DNA of 64,000 nucleotides from contig CAJUJL010000007.1 in the NCBI GenBank assembly GCA_910586725.1, forward strand, positions 1 through 64,000, given 5' to 3'. How positions within the stretch are numbered: the stretch's first letter is position 1; each line of letters opens with the position of its first letter. The position numbers were made by a program, and so were the translations under genes. Of the stretch, positions 16,102 to 25,548 are shown one piece after another. The DNA is from an uncultured Lachnospiraceae bacterium. Its GTDB lineage: Bacteria > Bacillota > Clostridia > Lachnospirales > Lachnospiraceae. The notes below the pieces were generated by a model. The model worked only from the letters and a program-made list of their open reading frames with translations. It was not told where the DNA came from and made no database searches.

Positions 16102-17034
16102 ATGAATATAGTTTCATTGTTTAGCGGCGCCGGCGGGCTGGATTTGGGACTTATACGGGCCGGCAATAAGGTTATATGGGCGAATGATATTGATAAGGAT
16201 GCGGTTGCTACTTACCAGGAGAATATAGGGGAACACATTATTTGTGATGATATTAAGAATATTGATATAAATGATATTCCAACAGCGGATGTTGTGGTCG
16301 GAGGGTTTCCCTGCCAGGGATTTTCACAGGCCAATATGCTGCGGGAGCTGGACGATGACAGAAATCAATTGTATAAGTTTTTTTATCATGTAATTAAAAA
16401 AAAGCAGCCTTTATTTTTTATTGCAGAAAATGTAAAAGGTATTTTGAGCATTGGAAAAGGGGCTGCAATTCGGCAGATTATTTCGGATTTTGAAGAAGCC
16501 GGTTATATGACAGACATTCATCTGGTCAATATGGCGGATTACGGGGTCCCGCAAACAAGGCAGCGAGTCATTATTATTGGGCAGAGAAAAGATTTGAGGG
16601 ATGAAAAGCTTTTTCGGTTTCCATCGCCAACGCATTTGAAAAACCAGGAGCCTGCATGGGTATCTATGAAACAGGCAATCGGACACTTTCCGGATCCGGA
16701 TCTGGAAAATGATGTGCTTAATCATGTCTATTCAGCTTATAAGGTTACTTACAGAAATTTTACAGGGCATCGTAAGACAGATCCGGATAAGCCTTCGCCT
16801 ACCATTTTAGCCAGAGGAAATGGTAAAGGGGGAGTTTGCGCTATTCCTCATTATAATGAGAAGCGCAGACTGACAATCCGTGAGAGTGCAAGCATACAAA
16901 CTTTTCCTGAAGATTTTTATTTTGTTGGCAGCATGAATTCGTGTTACAGGCAGATTGGAAATGCAGTTCCCGTTAAGTTTGCAGAGAAGCTGGGGGAAGA
17001 GTTGATCAGGTTAGAAAAGGAAGTGGAATTATGA
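16102..17034 (+). CDS. DNA (cytosine-5) methyltransferase 1
   Basis: A 310-residue C5-cytosine methyltransferase. The motifs run in order: I SLFSGAGGLDLG (SAM binding), IV GGFPCQGFS with the catalytic Cys near residue 73, VI FIAENVKGI, VIII QTRQRVIIIG and X YRQIGNAVP. A target-recognition region lies between VIII and X. A sister gene of the same length follows with a 4-base overlap (ATGA), and then a nuclease, so this is one half of a two-methylase type II restriction-modification system. Two separate C5 enzymes usually mean a recognition site that is not symmetric, each enzyme protecting one strand. The site itself cannot be read from sequence. Confidence 0.95.
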   Translation: MNIVSLFSGAGGLDLGLIRAGNKVIWANDIDKDAVATYQENIGEHIICDDIKNIDINDIPTADVVVGGFPCQGFSQANMLRELDDDRNQLYKFFYHVIKKKQPLFFIAENVKGILSIGKGAAIRQIISDFEEAGYMTDIHLVNMADYGVPQTRQRVIIIGQRKDLRDEKLFRFPSPTHLKNQEPAWVSMKQAIGHFPDPDLENDVLNHVYSAYKVTYRNFTGHRKTDPDKPSPTILARGNGKGGVCAIPHYNEKRRLTIRESASIQTFPEDFYFVGSMNSCYRQIGNAVPVKFAEKLGEELIRLEKEVEL

Positions 17035-17963
17035 GAGTGGTATCGCTCTTTAGCGGCGCCGGAGGACTGGACCTTGGATTTCAAATGGCCGGCCATGAAA
17101 TTATATGGGCAGATGACATATATGAAGACGCCGTAGAAACATACAGGCGCAATTTGGGAGATCATATTGTATGTAAAGATATATCAGAAATCGAATCGGC
17201 AGAAATCCCGGAATGCGACATTATGATTGGCGGATTTCCCTGTCAGGGTTTTTCGGTCGCGAACAGAAACAGACATGCCGGCGACGAAAGAAACGAGCTT
17301 TATAAACAATTGCTTCGATTAGTACAGGATAAGAAACCGAAATTCTTTTTGGCGGAAAATGTGAAAGGAATTACGAACCTTGAAAAAGGAAAAGTTTTTG
17401 ATATGATTTTAAAAGATTTTTCTGATATAGGATATAAAGTGAAATATAAAATCATGAATGCTGCAGATTATGGAGTTCCGCAGACAAGGCAGCGAGTTAT
17501 TATTATTGGAGTGCGGGAAGACATAACCTTTGAATATATGTTTCCTGAACCAACACACGATAAGGATGGAAAATACGGACTTCCCTGCTGGGTTTCCATA
17601 GGAGAAGCCATGTCAGAAATTCCGGATCCCGACGAACCAAATGATTTGTCCAATCATGTTTATTCTAAATATAAACTGCAGTTCAATGGATATTTGGGCC
17701 ATCGGCCGTTAGATCCGCATAAACCGGCTCCAACGGTTACAGCCCGTGGAGATAATAAAGGCGGCGTAGTGATATTGCCGCATCCAAATGGACAGCGGCG
17801 AATGTCGTGCAGAGAACTTGCGGCAGTACAGAGCTTTCCGCTTGACTATGAATTTTCAGGGAACAATTCGTCTGTGTACAGACAAATTGGCAATGCAGTA
17901 CCGCCATTGCTTGGATTTGCAATAGCAGACGCTTTTAATAGTTATAAGGAGGAATGCGATTAA
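17031..17963 (+). CDS. DNA (cytosine-5) methyltransferase 2 (paralog)
   Basis: A 310-residue paralog of the preceding enzyme, with the same motif set: SLFSGAGGLDLGF, GGFPCQGFSVAN, FLAENVKGI, QTRQRVIIIG and YRQIGNAVP. By eye about half of the residues match between the two; the target-recognition stretch has diverged less than the flanks, for example PSPTILARGNGKGG here reads PAPTVTARGDNKGG. The gene overlaps its neighbours at both ends (ATGA, TAATG), which implies strict co-translation with methylase 1 and the nuclease. I infer that each methylase modifies one strand or half-site. Confidence 0.95.
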   Translation: MRVVSLFSGAGGLDLGFQMAGHEIIWADDIYEDAVETYRRNLGDHIVCKDISEIESAEIPECDIMIGGFPCQGFSVANRNRHAGDERNELYKQLLRLVQDKKPKFFLAENVKGITNLEKGKVFDMILKDFSDIGYKVKYKIMNAADYGVPQTRQRVIIIGVREDITFEYMFPEPTHDKDGKYGLPCWVSIGEAMSEIPDPDEPNDLSNHVYSKYKLQFNGYLGHRPLDPHKPAPTVTARGDNKGGVVILPHPNGQRRMSCRELAAVQSFPLDYEFSGNNSSVYRQIGNAVPPLLGFAIADAFNSYKEECD

Positions 17964-19219
17964 TGCTGCAAAAGACCTACATACCGCAAAAGCCTTTTCC
18001 CGATTTTAAATGGAAATGGGCATGTCTGCAATGTACGGAAGGATTAAATGATCCGGTTGTTTTGCTGGGCGTCTTATTCAGAATGAGAAAATTGGAGCCA
18101 AAGGGGTTAAAGTATAGTTCACAGGAATTTGCGGATGAATTGATCAATTTGTCGCATGATATACGAGATACCAATATTGGCGTTGATCTGGCAAAGAGAA
18201 CGGGAGAACGAAATCTCATCAGGAATTCCGGACAATATTGGAGAGCGGTTGGACTGATTGAGCCGGGAGAGCGATCTGGTAAGATCAGACTGACAGATTT
18301 TGGACGTCGGGTCGCAGATCATGATATTTCCCAGGCGGAGTTTGCAGCAATTACAGTACAGACATTTAAACTGCCGAATCCACAGATTCAGAGTGAAGAT
18401 GAGTGCAGAAGATGGATGGACAAAGGATTGATATTGTATCCGTTAAGGCTGTTGTTGGAAATTATATGTAAATTGCAGGAGCTTGGACAGGGATTTATTA
18501 CTACGGAAGAATTGGTCAGAATTATTATACCGCTTTCAGGCTGTAAATCAAACCTGCAGGATTATATAAATTTTATCTTATGGTTTCGCGCCGGAGATAT
18601 ATCTCTGATTGGCTGGCCGGATTGCTGTCAGGGAGCAAATGATATGAGGATTGCCAGAGAGTATCTTTTGTTTTTGAGAAATTACGGATATGTTGAGAAT
18701 ACATCGGGAAACAGCCGTCTTGAAGAAAAATACCAAATCAATGAACTTTTGCTGGATGAGGTGAAAGAATTGATAAAAAAGGTTCCAAAAGAGGAATCTT
18801 TGCTCAAGGCGTTGAACGGTATTCGTTCTTTGGAGATTACATCGGAATTTGAAAGGAAGCGGGTGCAGCATTTGCGGACAGCGCGTCCAAATCAGGCTAA
18901 TTTTAGAAAAAAGGTATTAAAGGCATGTAAAAGATGCATCATTACCAATGTTACAATGCCAGAGATTCTGGAAGCTGCGCATATTAAGCCTTTTAAATAT
19001 AACGGTGAGGATACGGTGGCGAATGGGTTTGCGATGCGGACGGATATTCATACCCTGTTTGATACGGGGCATTTAAGAATATCTGTGGAAGGGCTTGTTG
19101 AATTATCAGCGCGTGCCAGAATGGATTATGGAGCAGTTATTCCGCCCCAAATTATGATTCCGGATTTTACCAATCGGGAATTTCTGAAATGGCGTTGGGA
19201 TAATTATAACGGATTATAA
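17963..19219 (+). CDS. HNH-type restriction endonuclease
   Basis: A 418-residue protein. The C-terminal 110 residues hold an HNH nuclease domain: RCIITNVTMPEILEAAHIKP (the HxxP box), then NGFAMRTDIHTLFDTGHL and the IHTLFD histidine segment. The N-terminal part is helical, with winged-helix-like stretches (FADELINLSHDIRDTNIG, RNSGQYWRAVGLI), and probably reads DNA. The start at 17963 overlaps the stop of methylase 2 (TAATG) and has AAGGAGG at good spacing; the ATG at 17954 touches that site. Position after two methylases marks it as the restriction subunit. Confidence 0.88.
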   Translation: MLQKTYIPQKPFPDFKWKWACLQCTEGLNDPVVLLGVLFRMRKLEPKGLKYSSQEFADELINLSHDIRDTNIGVDLAKRTGERNLIRNSGQYWRAVGLIEPGERSGKIRLTDFGRRVADHDISQAEFAAITVQTFKLPNPQIQSEDECRRWMDKGLILYPLRLLLEIICKLQELGQGFITTEELVRIIIPLSGCKSNLQDYINFILWFRAGDISLIGWPDCCQGANDMRIAREYLLFLRNYGYVENTSGNSRLEEKYQINELLLDEVKELIKKVPKEESLLKALNGIRSLEITSEFERKRVQHLRTARPNQANFRKKVLKACKRCIITNVTMPEILEAAHIKPFKYNGEDTVANGFAMRTDIHTLFDTGHLRISVEGLVELSARARMDYGAVIPPQIMIPDFTNREFLKWRWDNYNGL

Positions 19220-19263
19220 GATCCTTGCGGTGAGCTATTGGACTGATTTTTAAGAATTCTAAG

Positions 19264-19292
19264 GTATAAAATTCCTTCACTTACAGATACTA
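19264..19292 (+). promoter_or_regulatory. Candidate sigma-G-type promoter of spoVT
   Basis: GTATA (19264-19268) and GATACTA (19286-19292) are 17 bases apart and resemble the forespore sigma-G consensus (GHATR, about 18 bases, CATNHTA) with one mismatch in the -10. In Bacillus subtilis spoVT is transcribed by sigma-G, which fits. No sigma-A boxes are evident. Confidence 0.45.
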
Positions 19293-19332
19293 CTACCACA
19301 CAGTAGAAAATGTAAATGGAGGAATTTTTCAT

Positions 19333-19881
19333 ATGAAGGCAACAGGAATAGTGCGAAGAATAGATGATTTGGGAAGGGTTGTTGTGCCGAAGGAAATTCG
19401 AAGGACATTGAGAATCCGGGAGGGAGATCCACTTGAGATTTTTACGGACCGTCAGGGAGAAATTATTTTAAAGAAGTATTCGCCGATTGGAGAGCTTGGT
19501 CAGTTTGCCGGACAATATGCGGAAAGCCTGTCTCAGACAACGGGAAATCTGGTATGCATTACAGACAGAGACCATGTGGTTGCCGTAGCGGGCAACGGAA
19601 AAAAGGAATACGACGGTAAGCCGCTTAGCAAACAAATGGAAGGAATCATAGAAAGCAGGGCGGATTTTGTAGCAAACCGCAATGACGAGGGATTTGTAAA
19701 AATTACGCTGGATGATTCCGGAGAGATGTGCTCTCAGGCAGTAGCCACAATTATCTGCCAGGGGGACGCAATTGGAGCGGTCGTTATTTCCGACAAAAAT
19801 GAGAAATCCCAGATGGGAGATACAGAACATATGCTGGCAGTTACGGCAGCAGGATTTTTAGGGCGGCAGATGGAACAGTAA
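19333..19881 (+). CDS. spoVT: Stage V sporulation protein T
   Basis: A 182-residue transcription factor. The N-terminal AbrB-like swapped-hairpin DNA-binding domain is MKATGIVRRIDDLGRVVVPKEIRRTL..., here seen as MKATGIVRRIDDLGRVVVPK and the following 30 residues. The C-terminal GAF-like domain spans about 55-180. In Bacillus it controls sigma-G-dependent forespore genes and spore coat and germination properties. The start has a GGAGG box 9 bases upstream. It stands alone, with its own likely promoter and a strong terminator, and is good evidence that the organism forms spores. Confidence 0.93.
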   Translation: MKATGIVRRIDDLGRVVVPKEIRRTLRIREGDPLEIFTDRQGEIILKKYSPIGELGQFAGQYAESLSQTTGNLVCITDRDHVVAVAGNGKKEYDGKPLSKQMEGIIESRADFVANRNDEGFVKITLDDSGEMCSQAVATIICQGDAIGAVVISDKNEKSQMGDTEHMLAVTAAGFLGRQMEQ

Positions 19882-19887
19882 AAATCA

Positions 19888-19931
19888 GGTTCCGGAGATT
19901 TTTCGCGAAATTTCCGGGGCCTTTCTTTTTT
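19888..19931 (+). terminator. Intrinsic terminator after spoVT
   Basis: A 14-bp stem (GGTTCCGGAGATTT against AAATTTCCGGGGCC, with G-T pairs) is followed by TTTCTTTTTT. Confidence 0.88.
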
Positions 19932-19942
19932 GACAGGAACGG

Positions 19943-19971
19943 TTGCCAATAAGAAATTTCCGTGGTATCCT
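19943..19971 (+). promoter_or_regulatory. Promoter of the FN3-like surface protein gene
   Basis: TTGCCA (19943-19948), 17 bases, then TATCCT (19966-19971). The predicted transcript starts about 45 bases before the ATG at 20022. Confidence 0.55.
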
Positions 19972-20021
19972 TTTTAAATGATGTCATGTACAGAATGGGG
20001 ACAGTTCAGGGAGGAAAGATT

Positions 20022-22307
20022 ATGAAAAGAGCGGCGGCCATATGGCTGAGTTTTGCGGTAACGGTGGGTAGCGTGTCATCTTTGCTTCCATCAAGGGCAA
20101 CTGCGGGAGAAATCACGCCCTGTGAACCGAAAAGCGCGGTATCGCGGGAAAAAGAAGAAAATGAAACAAAAGCGGCTGGATTTGAAGAAATTGTTCGGGT
20201 AGAATTTGTTGCGGACAAGGGATATCTTGAGGCATATTATGAAAAAGGCAAGGCTCCGTACGAGGATTTTGTATATTTTAACTGTAAAAATCAGACAGAA
20301 GAAGACGCCGTGCTTGAAATTTCAAGCACAAATACAAACGTCGTGCAGGTGACGGGTCAGACAACGCAAACGATTGCATCCGGCGCAAACGACGCGTTTC
20401 AGATTTTTTACAGGATTGTCGGAGCCGGTTGCGCCAATCTTGTGGTAAAAACCGGAGGAGAGGAATATAAATTAAAGGTTTACGGTGTTCCAAGAAATGT
20501 GGAGCTGACAAGCGTTACGCAGACTTCGTTTCAGGGAGTGACGGTGCAATGGGAAAAGATACCCGGCTGCAGCGGCTACCGAATTGAGCGCGCAGTGGCG
20601 GCGGATGATTTGTGGTGGTTTGACAAGCGTTTTCAGACGGCCGCAACCGTTTACGGCGATCATACGACGGGCGTTACTTTAAAGACAGACCTGAATACAA
20701 CCTACCGCTACCGTGTGTTTGGCTTTGTCGAAGATGAAGAACGCAGACTGGAGGGAAACACGGACAGGTATCCGGGAAATGTTAAAACGATTGATTTTGC
20801 CGCGAAAAAGCTCAAAGCGCAGATTGCTTCCGTAACAAAATCCGGGAGCAAAAGTCTGCGCGTTCAATGGAAGCCCATGGCGGGAGCCATCGCGTATAAG
20901 CTGTACCGTTCCGAATGGGAAAACGGAGGGTATTCCTGCATTTATACGGCGGGCAGCGGCGTAACTTCCTATGAACAAAAGGTCAGTCCGGGCGTTATGT
21001 ATTCTTATAAGGTAACGGCGGTTTTTCCGGAGGGAGAGAGCGATTATTCCAAATCCATATCGGAGTTTATTCCGAAAAAAGGGAAGCAAAAATCGAAGCT
21101 GGCGAAAAAGCTGGGACAACAATACATAAGCGGGCAGTATGCCGGTAACTGGGCCAGTCCGGATAAAACGTATTATTATGAGTCGGGCAAAAAGCTGTAT
21201 GCAGTCTGCGTCCAGAAAAACGGCAGCCTGGGGGTTTTTCGTATCAGCGATTCTCTGAAAATAAAAAAAATCAAAACCATAAAACTCAAATATGACGTCT
21301 GGGGCGGTTTTTACGCCGGAGAAGACGGGAATTTTTACGTGGCCGTCGGTTATCATAATTACAGTGAGAGCAAGACGAAAACCGTAATAAAAATTATGCA
21401 GTACGGAGGCAACTGGAAGAAAAAGAACACCAGCGAAATCAAGGGAGGAGCTTCCAATGTGTTTGAAGGAATCTATAAGCCGTTTGAAGCCGGAAGCTTA
21501 CGCATGGATATGCAGGATAACCTGCTTTATGTTGCGACGGCAAGGCAGATGTTTCTTTACAGCGACGGAAAACGTCACCAGTCCAACATTTCGTTTTTGA
21601 TTGACACAAAGACCATGCAGGAAAAAAAGGCGCCGCATGCTTATATCAGCCATTCGTTCAACCAGTTTGTCAAATTCAAGGACGGGACGCTGTATCTGCT
21701 CAATCATGGAGACGCTTTTCCAAGAAGTCTGGCGCTGTCCGTTTTTGAAGATTACGCGCCGGGCATGGATGAGAGGACAAGTGAGAAAATTCAGTCGCTT
21801 TGTTCGTTCCAGGGAAGCTCTGGAGATAATTTTACGGGCTGTAAAGTCGGCGGCATGGAAATCGGAAAAGACAACGTCCTTGTCTGTGGAACTATGCAGC
21901 CGCATGAAAGAAAAGTAAAAGGCGTATCGGGATCCGGAGGCAAATTAAAATATAATGTATTTCTGGCGCGTTCCAACCGAAGCAGCGGGAAAACCTCGTT
22001 CCAGTGGCTGACGAGCTACCATCCGAAGAATTCGTCAGTCGTTGTCGGGGAGGCGCGCATGATAAAGCTTTCCGACGATAAATTTGCGATTTTATATTCC
22101 ACGACGCAAAAGAAAAAAACAAAGCTGAATTATATTGTAGTCAATGACGCCGGAAAAAAGGCATATTCTAAAAAATATTCCGGCATGACGTTTGACGGGG
22201 ATTCCCAGCCCGTTTTATACAAAGGGAAAATCGTCTGGGCGGATACGGCATATGAGGGCATAAACCGTACAAAAACAAAACTTTACAGCATCCCGGCAAT
22301 TTACTAA
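20022..22307 (+). CDS. Secreted protein with FN3-like domains, function unknown
   Basis: About 761 residues with a signal peptide (MKRAAAIWLSFAVTVGSVSS... cut near ATAG). A beta domain at about 45-155 is followed by two FN3-like modules (GVTVQWEKIPGCSGYRIERA and LRVQWKPMAGAIAYKLYRSE) to about 345. A lysine-rich linker (KKGKQKSKLAKKLGQQY) leads to a roughly 400-residue region of repeated beta strands that looks like a propeller or similar sensor domain. No catalytic motif is visible. The start at 20022 has GGGAGGA nearby; the longer frame from 19962 would begin within the promoter region. It is followed 20 bases later by a penicillin-binding protein. Confidence 0.7.
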   Translation: MKRAAAIWLSFAVTVGSVSSLLPSRATAGEITPCEPKSAVSREKEENETKAAGFEEIVRVEFVADKGYLEAYYEKGKAPYEDFVYFNCKNQTEEDAVLEISSTNTNVVQVTGQTTQTIASGANDAFQIFYRIVGAGCANLVVKTGGEEYKLKVYGVPRNVELTSVTQTSFQGVTVQWEKIPGCSGYRIERAVAADDLWWFDKRFQTAATVYGDHTTGVTLKTDLNTTYRYRVFGFVEDEERRLEGNTDRYPGNVKTIDFAAKKLKAQIASVTKSGSKSLRVQWKPMAGAIAYKLYRSEWENGGYSCIYTAGSGVTSYEQKVSPGVMYSYKVTAVFPEGESDYSKSISEFIPKKGKQKSKLAKKLGQQYISGQYAGNWASPDKTYYYESGKKLYAVCVQKNGSLGVFRISDSLKIKKIKTIKLKYDVWGGFYAGEDGNFYVAVGYHNYSESKTKTVIKIMQYGGNWKKKNTSEIKGGASNVFEGIYKPFEAGSLRMDMQDNLLYVATARQMFLYSDGKRHQSNISFLIDTKTMQEKKAPHAYISHSFNQFVKFKDGTLYLLNHGDAFPRSLALSVFEDYAPGMDERTSEKIQSLCSFQGSSGDNFTGCKVGGMEIGKDNVLVCGTMQPHERKVKGVSGSGGKLKYNVFLARSNRSSGKTSFQWLTSYHPKNSSVVVGEARMIKLSDDKFAILYSTTQKKKTKLNYIVVNDAGKKAYSKKYSGMTFDGDSQPVLYKGKIVWADTAYEGINRTKTKLYSIPAIY

Positions 22308-22327
22308 AAGATTGGCAGAGGAGATTT

Positions 22328-24364
22328 ATGGCACGAAAAAAGAAAAAAAAGAAAAAATACCGCGTATTTTGGTTCTTTGTAAAATTTCAGTTTTTCTTGA
22401 TGCTGCTTGTGCTTTTGGGCGTGGGTTATTACTATTACGGCGGCTATGCCACACAGGTACAGCGCATGAAAGAGGAAGCGCTGAAGTTTGTGCGCAATTC
22501 ATCGGTGGAAACTTTTTGTTCCGCACAGACAAGTATCGTATATGACAAAGACGGAAAGACAATTTCTACCTTGAAAGGAGAAAAGGATGTCTACTATCTG
22601 TCTTACGAGGAGATCCCGGCAGACGTCTGCGCCGCAATCGTCAGTATTGAGGATAAAAAATTTTACCAGCACAACGGCGTGGATTTCAAGGCGATTTTAA
22701 GGGCGGTAAAAGCGGCAATTGAAAACGGAGAAGTTACGCAGGGGGGAAGCACCATTACGCAGCAGCTTGCGAGGACGATTTTTCTGACGCAGGAGAGAAC
22801 CTGGCAGCGTAAAGTGGAAGAGATATTTATCGCGACCGAACTCGAGAAAAAATACAGCAAGACCAAGATTTTGGAGTTTTACTTAAATAACATTTATTTT
22901 GGCAATGGTTATTATGGGATACAGGCAGCCAGCATGGGTTACTTCAATGTAGAAGTAAATGAGCTGGATTTATCCCAAATGGCGTTTTTGTGCGCGATTC
23001 CGAATAATCCGACACTGTATGATCCGCTTACCAATATGGCAAATACGCTTGGGAGAAGAGACCGTATTTTAAATCAGATGCAGGAGGACGGAAAAATAAC
23101 AGAAGGCGCCTGCTTGATGGCAAAAGCGCAGGAGATCGTGTTAAACCGTCCTGCCCATGCCAAAAACAATTATGTCGAGACTTATACGTATTACTGCGCG
23201 ATTCGGATGCTGATGGAGCAGGATGGCTTTGTTTTTCAAAGAGAATTTAAAAATGAAGAGGAACAAAAAGCATACAACGAAAGCTACAATGAGAAGTATG
23301 CGGAGTGCCAGAAAAAGCTATATACGGCGGGATACCGCATTTACACTTCCATGGATCTGGCGCTTCAGGAGATGCTGCAAAAAGCGGTGGATGAAAGTCT
23401 GGGAACATTTACGGAAGTAAATGAAGAAGGGGTTTTCAAGCTTCAGGGAGCGGGAGTTTGCATTGAAAATGAAACCGGATATGTGCGGGCAATCGTTGGC
23501 GGCAGGAGCCAGGACTTTGACGGTTACACATTAAACCGGGCGTATCAAAGCTACAGACAGCCGGGAAGCAGCATTAAGCCGTTGATTGTCTATGCCCCGG
23601 CGATGGAAAGGAATTATACGCCGGATTCCATTGTGACAGATGAACCGATTGCAGACGGGCCGTCGAATTCAAATGGAGGATACAGCGGCGAGATGACAGT
23701 CAGAGAGGCTCTTTCTAGATCGAAAAATACAATTGCCTGGAAATTATTTGAAGAGTTGACGCCTAAAGTGGGACTTTCTTATTTGAAAGCAATGAATTTT
23801 TCCAAAATCACACAGGAGGATGAACGACTGACCTCATCGTTAGGGGGCCTGACAAACGGAGCTTCACCGGTAGAGATGACGGCGGCGTATGCTGCTCTGC
23901 AAAATGACGGCGATTACCGGATTCCCACCTGCATCATAAAAATTACCGACGCGGACGGCAATGAAATTGTTTCTCCCGTTCGGGAGGAAAAGAAAATTTA
24001 TAAAACGACGGCTGCACGAATGGTTACGGATATGCTGGTTACGGCAATCACGGAAGGAACGGGCAAAGGACTTGGCGTGACGCAGATGCCTTCCGCCGGG
24101 AAAACAGGAACGACAAACGACAATAAGGACGGCTGGTTTACGGGCTATACCCGCTATTATACAACGGGCGTCTGGGTGGGATACGATATGCCGGCGGAAT
24201 TGCCGGGATTGTCCGGTTCCACGTATCCGGGCACTATCTGGCATTCTTTTATGGAAAACTGTCATGCAGGGCTTACCCCGGTGGAATTTCTCCCGTATGC
24301 CGACATAGATTTGTATCAGAAAATAAGAAAGGACGCCCTGGGCGACGATGAAAATATAGATTGA
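22328..24364 (+). CDS. Class A penicillin-binding protein (PBP1A-type)
   Basis: A 678-residue bifunctional peptidoglycan synthase. It has a short Lys-rich cytoplasmic tail, one membrane anchor (about 13-38), the GT51 glycosyltransferase domain with the catalytic Glu in IEDKKFYQHNGVD and QGGSTITQQLART, then the transpeptidase domain. The active-site motifs are SxxK in QPGSSIKPL, SxN in LSRSKNTIAW and KTGT in SAGKTGTTND. It polymerises and crosslinks peptidoglycan outside the membrane. The length is typical for Firmicutes. It may be cotranscribed with the surface protein 20 bases upstream. Confidence 0.95.
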   Translation: MARKKKKKKKYRVFWFFVKFQFFLMLLVLLGVGYYYYGGYATQVQRMKEEALKFVRNSSVETFCSAQTSIVYDKDGKTISTLKGEKDVYYLSYEEIPADVCAAIVSIEDKKFYQHNGVDFKAILRAVKAAIENGEVTQGGSTITQQLARTIFLTQERTWQRKVEEIFIATELEKKYSKTKILEFYLNNIYFGNGYYGIQAASMGYFNVEVNELDLSQMAFLCAIPNNPTLYDPLTNMANTLGRRDRILNQMQEDGKITEGACLMAKAQEIVLNRPAHAKNNYVETYTYYCAIRMLMEQDGFVFQREFKNEEEQKAYNESYNEKYAECQKKLYTAGYRIYTSMDLALQEMLQKAVDESLGTFTEVNEEGVFKLQGAGVCIENETGYVRAIVGGRSQDFDGYTLNRAYQSYRQPGSSIKPLIVYAPAMERNYTPDSIVTDEPIADGPSNSNGGYSGEMTVREALSRSKNTIAWKLFEELTPKVGLSYLKAMNFSKITQEDERLTSSLGGLTNGASPVEMTAAYAALQNDGDYRIPTCIIKITDADGNEIVSPVREEKKIYKTTAARMVTDMLVTAITEGTGKGLGVTQMPSAGKTGTTNDNKDGWFTGYTRYYTTGVWVGYDMPAELPGLSGSTYPGTIWHSFMENCHAGLTPVEFLPYADIDLYQKIRKDALGDDENID

Positions 24365-24389
24365 CACTGCCGAAAGCTTTTTTTATACT
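24361..24389 (+). promoter_or_regulatory. Promoter of the glucokinase gene
   Basis: TTGACA (24361-24366, overlapping the stop codon of the PBP gene), 17 bases, TATACT (24384-24389). Good sigma-A type boxes 37 bases before the ATG. Confidence 0.8.
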
Positions 24390-24425
24390 GAATTTAGCGA
24401 TAAAAATGAAAAAGGAGAAGAACGT

Positions 24426-25367
24426 ATGAAAAAATATGGATTTGGGATAGACATTGGAGGAACTACATGCAAAATCGGTTTATTTGAAACGACGGGCACA
24501 TTGGTGGAAAAGTGGGAGATTCCTACCCGAAAAGAAAATTCCGGAGAAAATATTTTGCCGGATGTGGCAGCTTTTATTGCTTCCAAAATGGTAGAAAAAG
24601 AGATCATGAAAGGTGATATTCAGGGTATTGGAATCGGCGTGCCGGGCCCCGTGACGAGTGAAGGCGTAGTCGTTCGCTGCGTGAATCTTGGATGGGACGT
24701 TATTAATGTTGCAAAGGAAATGACAGAGCGCACCGGTTTTACGGTAAAAGTCGGCAATGACGCAAACGTAGCCGCACTTGGAGAAATGTGGCAGGGCGGC
24801 GGCAAAGGCCATTCGGATGTTGTCTTGGTAACGCTTGGAACAGGCGTTGGCGGCGGCGTGATCATCAACGGAAAAGTCGTAACCGGCAACAAAGGCGCCG
24901 GCGGTGAAATCGGTCATATTATCGTAACAGACAGAGAAACGGACTGCTGCGGATGCGGACAGAAGGGATGTCTGGAGCAGTATGCTTCCGCGACCGGAAT
25001 TGTGCGTATGGCGAAAAAGAAACTGAAAGAGTCGGAGAAAGAATCCGCGATCCGTGACTTGAATCCTCTGACGGCAAAAGATATTTTTGACGCGGCAAAA
25101 GCCGGAGACGCCCTGGCCGATGAAATTGTGGATGATATGACGAAGATCTTAGGAGAAGCGCTTGCCAATGTGGCGCGCGTTGTCAATCCCGAAGTATTTG
25201 TTATCGGAGGCGGCGTATCGAAAGCCGGAAGCATTATTACGGACAGGGTAAAAAAATATTACGATGAGAAATCGTTTAGCTCCTGCCTGGATGCGCATTT
25301 TGAACTGGCGACGCTTGGCAATGACGCCGGAATGTACGGCTGCGTGCAGATGGTGTTAGAATCCTGA
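24426..25367 (+). CDS. glcK: ROK-family glucokinase
   Basis: A 313-residue sugar kinase of the ROK family. The ATP-binding start is FGIDIGGTTCKIGLF, the catalytic Asp is in VGNDANVAALGE, LGTGVGGGVI is the phosphate loop, and the zinc-binding CCGCGQKGCLEQYAS motif marks ROK glucokinases of Gram-positive bacteria. It phosphorylates glucose with ATP for glycolysis. AAAGGAG precedes the ATG. It has its own promoter and terminator and therefore stands alone. Confidence 0.93.
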   Translation: MKKYGFGIDIGGTTCKIGLFETTGTLVEKWEIPTRKENSGENILPDVAAFIASKMVEKEIMKGDIQGIGIGVPGPVTSEGVVVRCVNLGWDVINVAKEMTERTGFTVKVGNDANVAALGEMWQGGGKGHSDVVLVTLGTGVGGGVIINGKVVTGNKGAGGEIGHIIVTDRETDCCGCGQKGCLEQYASATGIVRMAKKKLKESEKESAIRDLNPLTAKDIFDAAKAGDALADEIVDDMTKILGEALANVARVVNPEVFVIGGGVSKAGSIITDRVKKYYDEKSFSSCLDAHFELATLGNDAGMYGCVQMVLES

Positions 25368-25420
25368 TAAAATACGGGATAAAGGGTTTGGAATCTGGAA
25401 ATTTGAAAAAAGCATGGGAA

Positions 25421-25454
25421 CAGCTTCTGCAAATCTTTTGCAGAAGCTGTTTTA
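25421..25454 (+). terminator. Intrinsic terminator after glcK
   Basis: CAGCTTCTGCAAA (from 25421) pairs with TTTGCAGAAGCTG (to 25449), followed by TTTTA. The stem is perfect. Confidence 0.9.
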
Positions 25455-25548
25455 ACGGAATATTTTATGAAAAATACGGAATAATTTTTATACGAATATC
25501 TGTAGTGCGCTATGGCAGGATATTTGTATGCAAAAAAGGAGAACTGAC

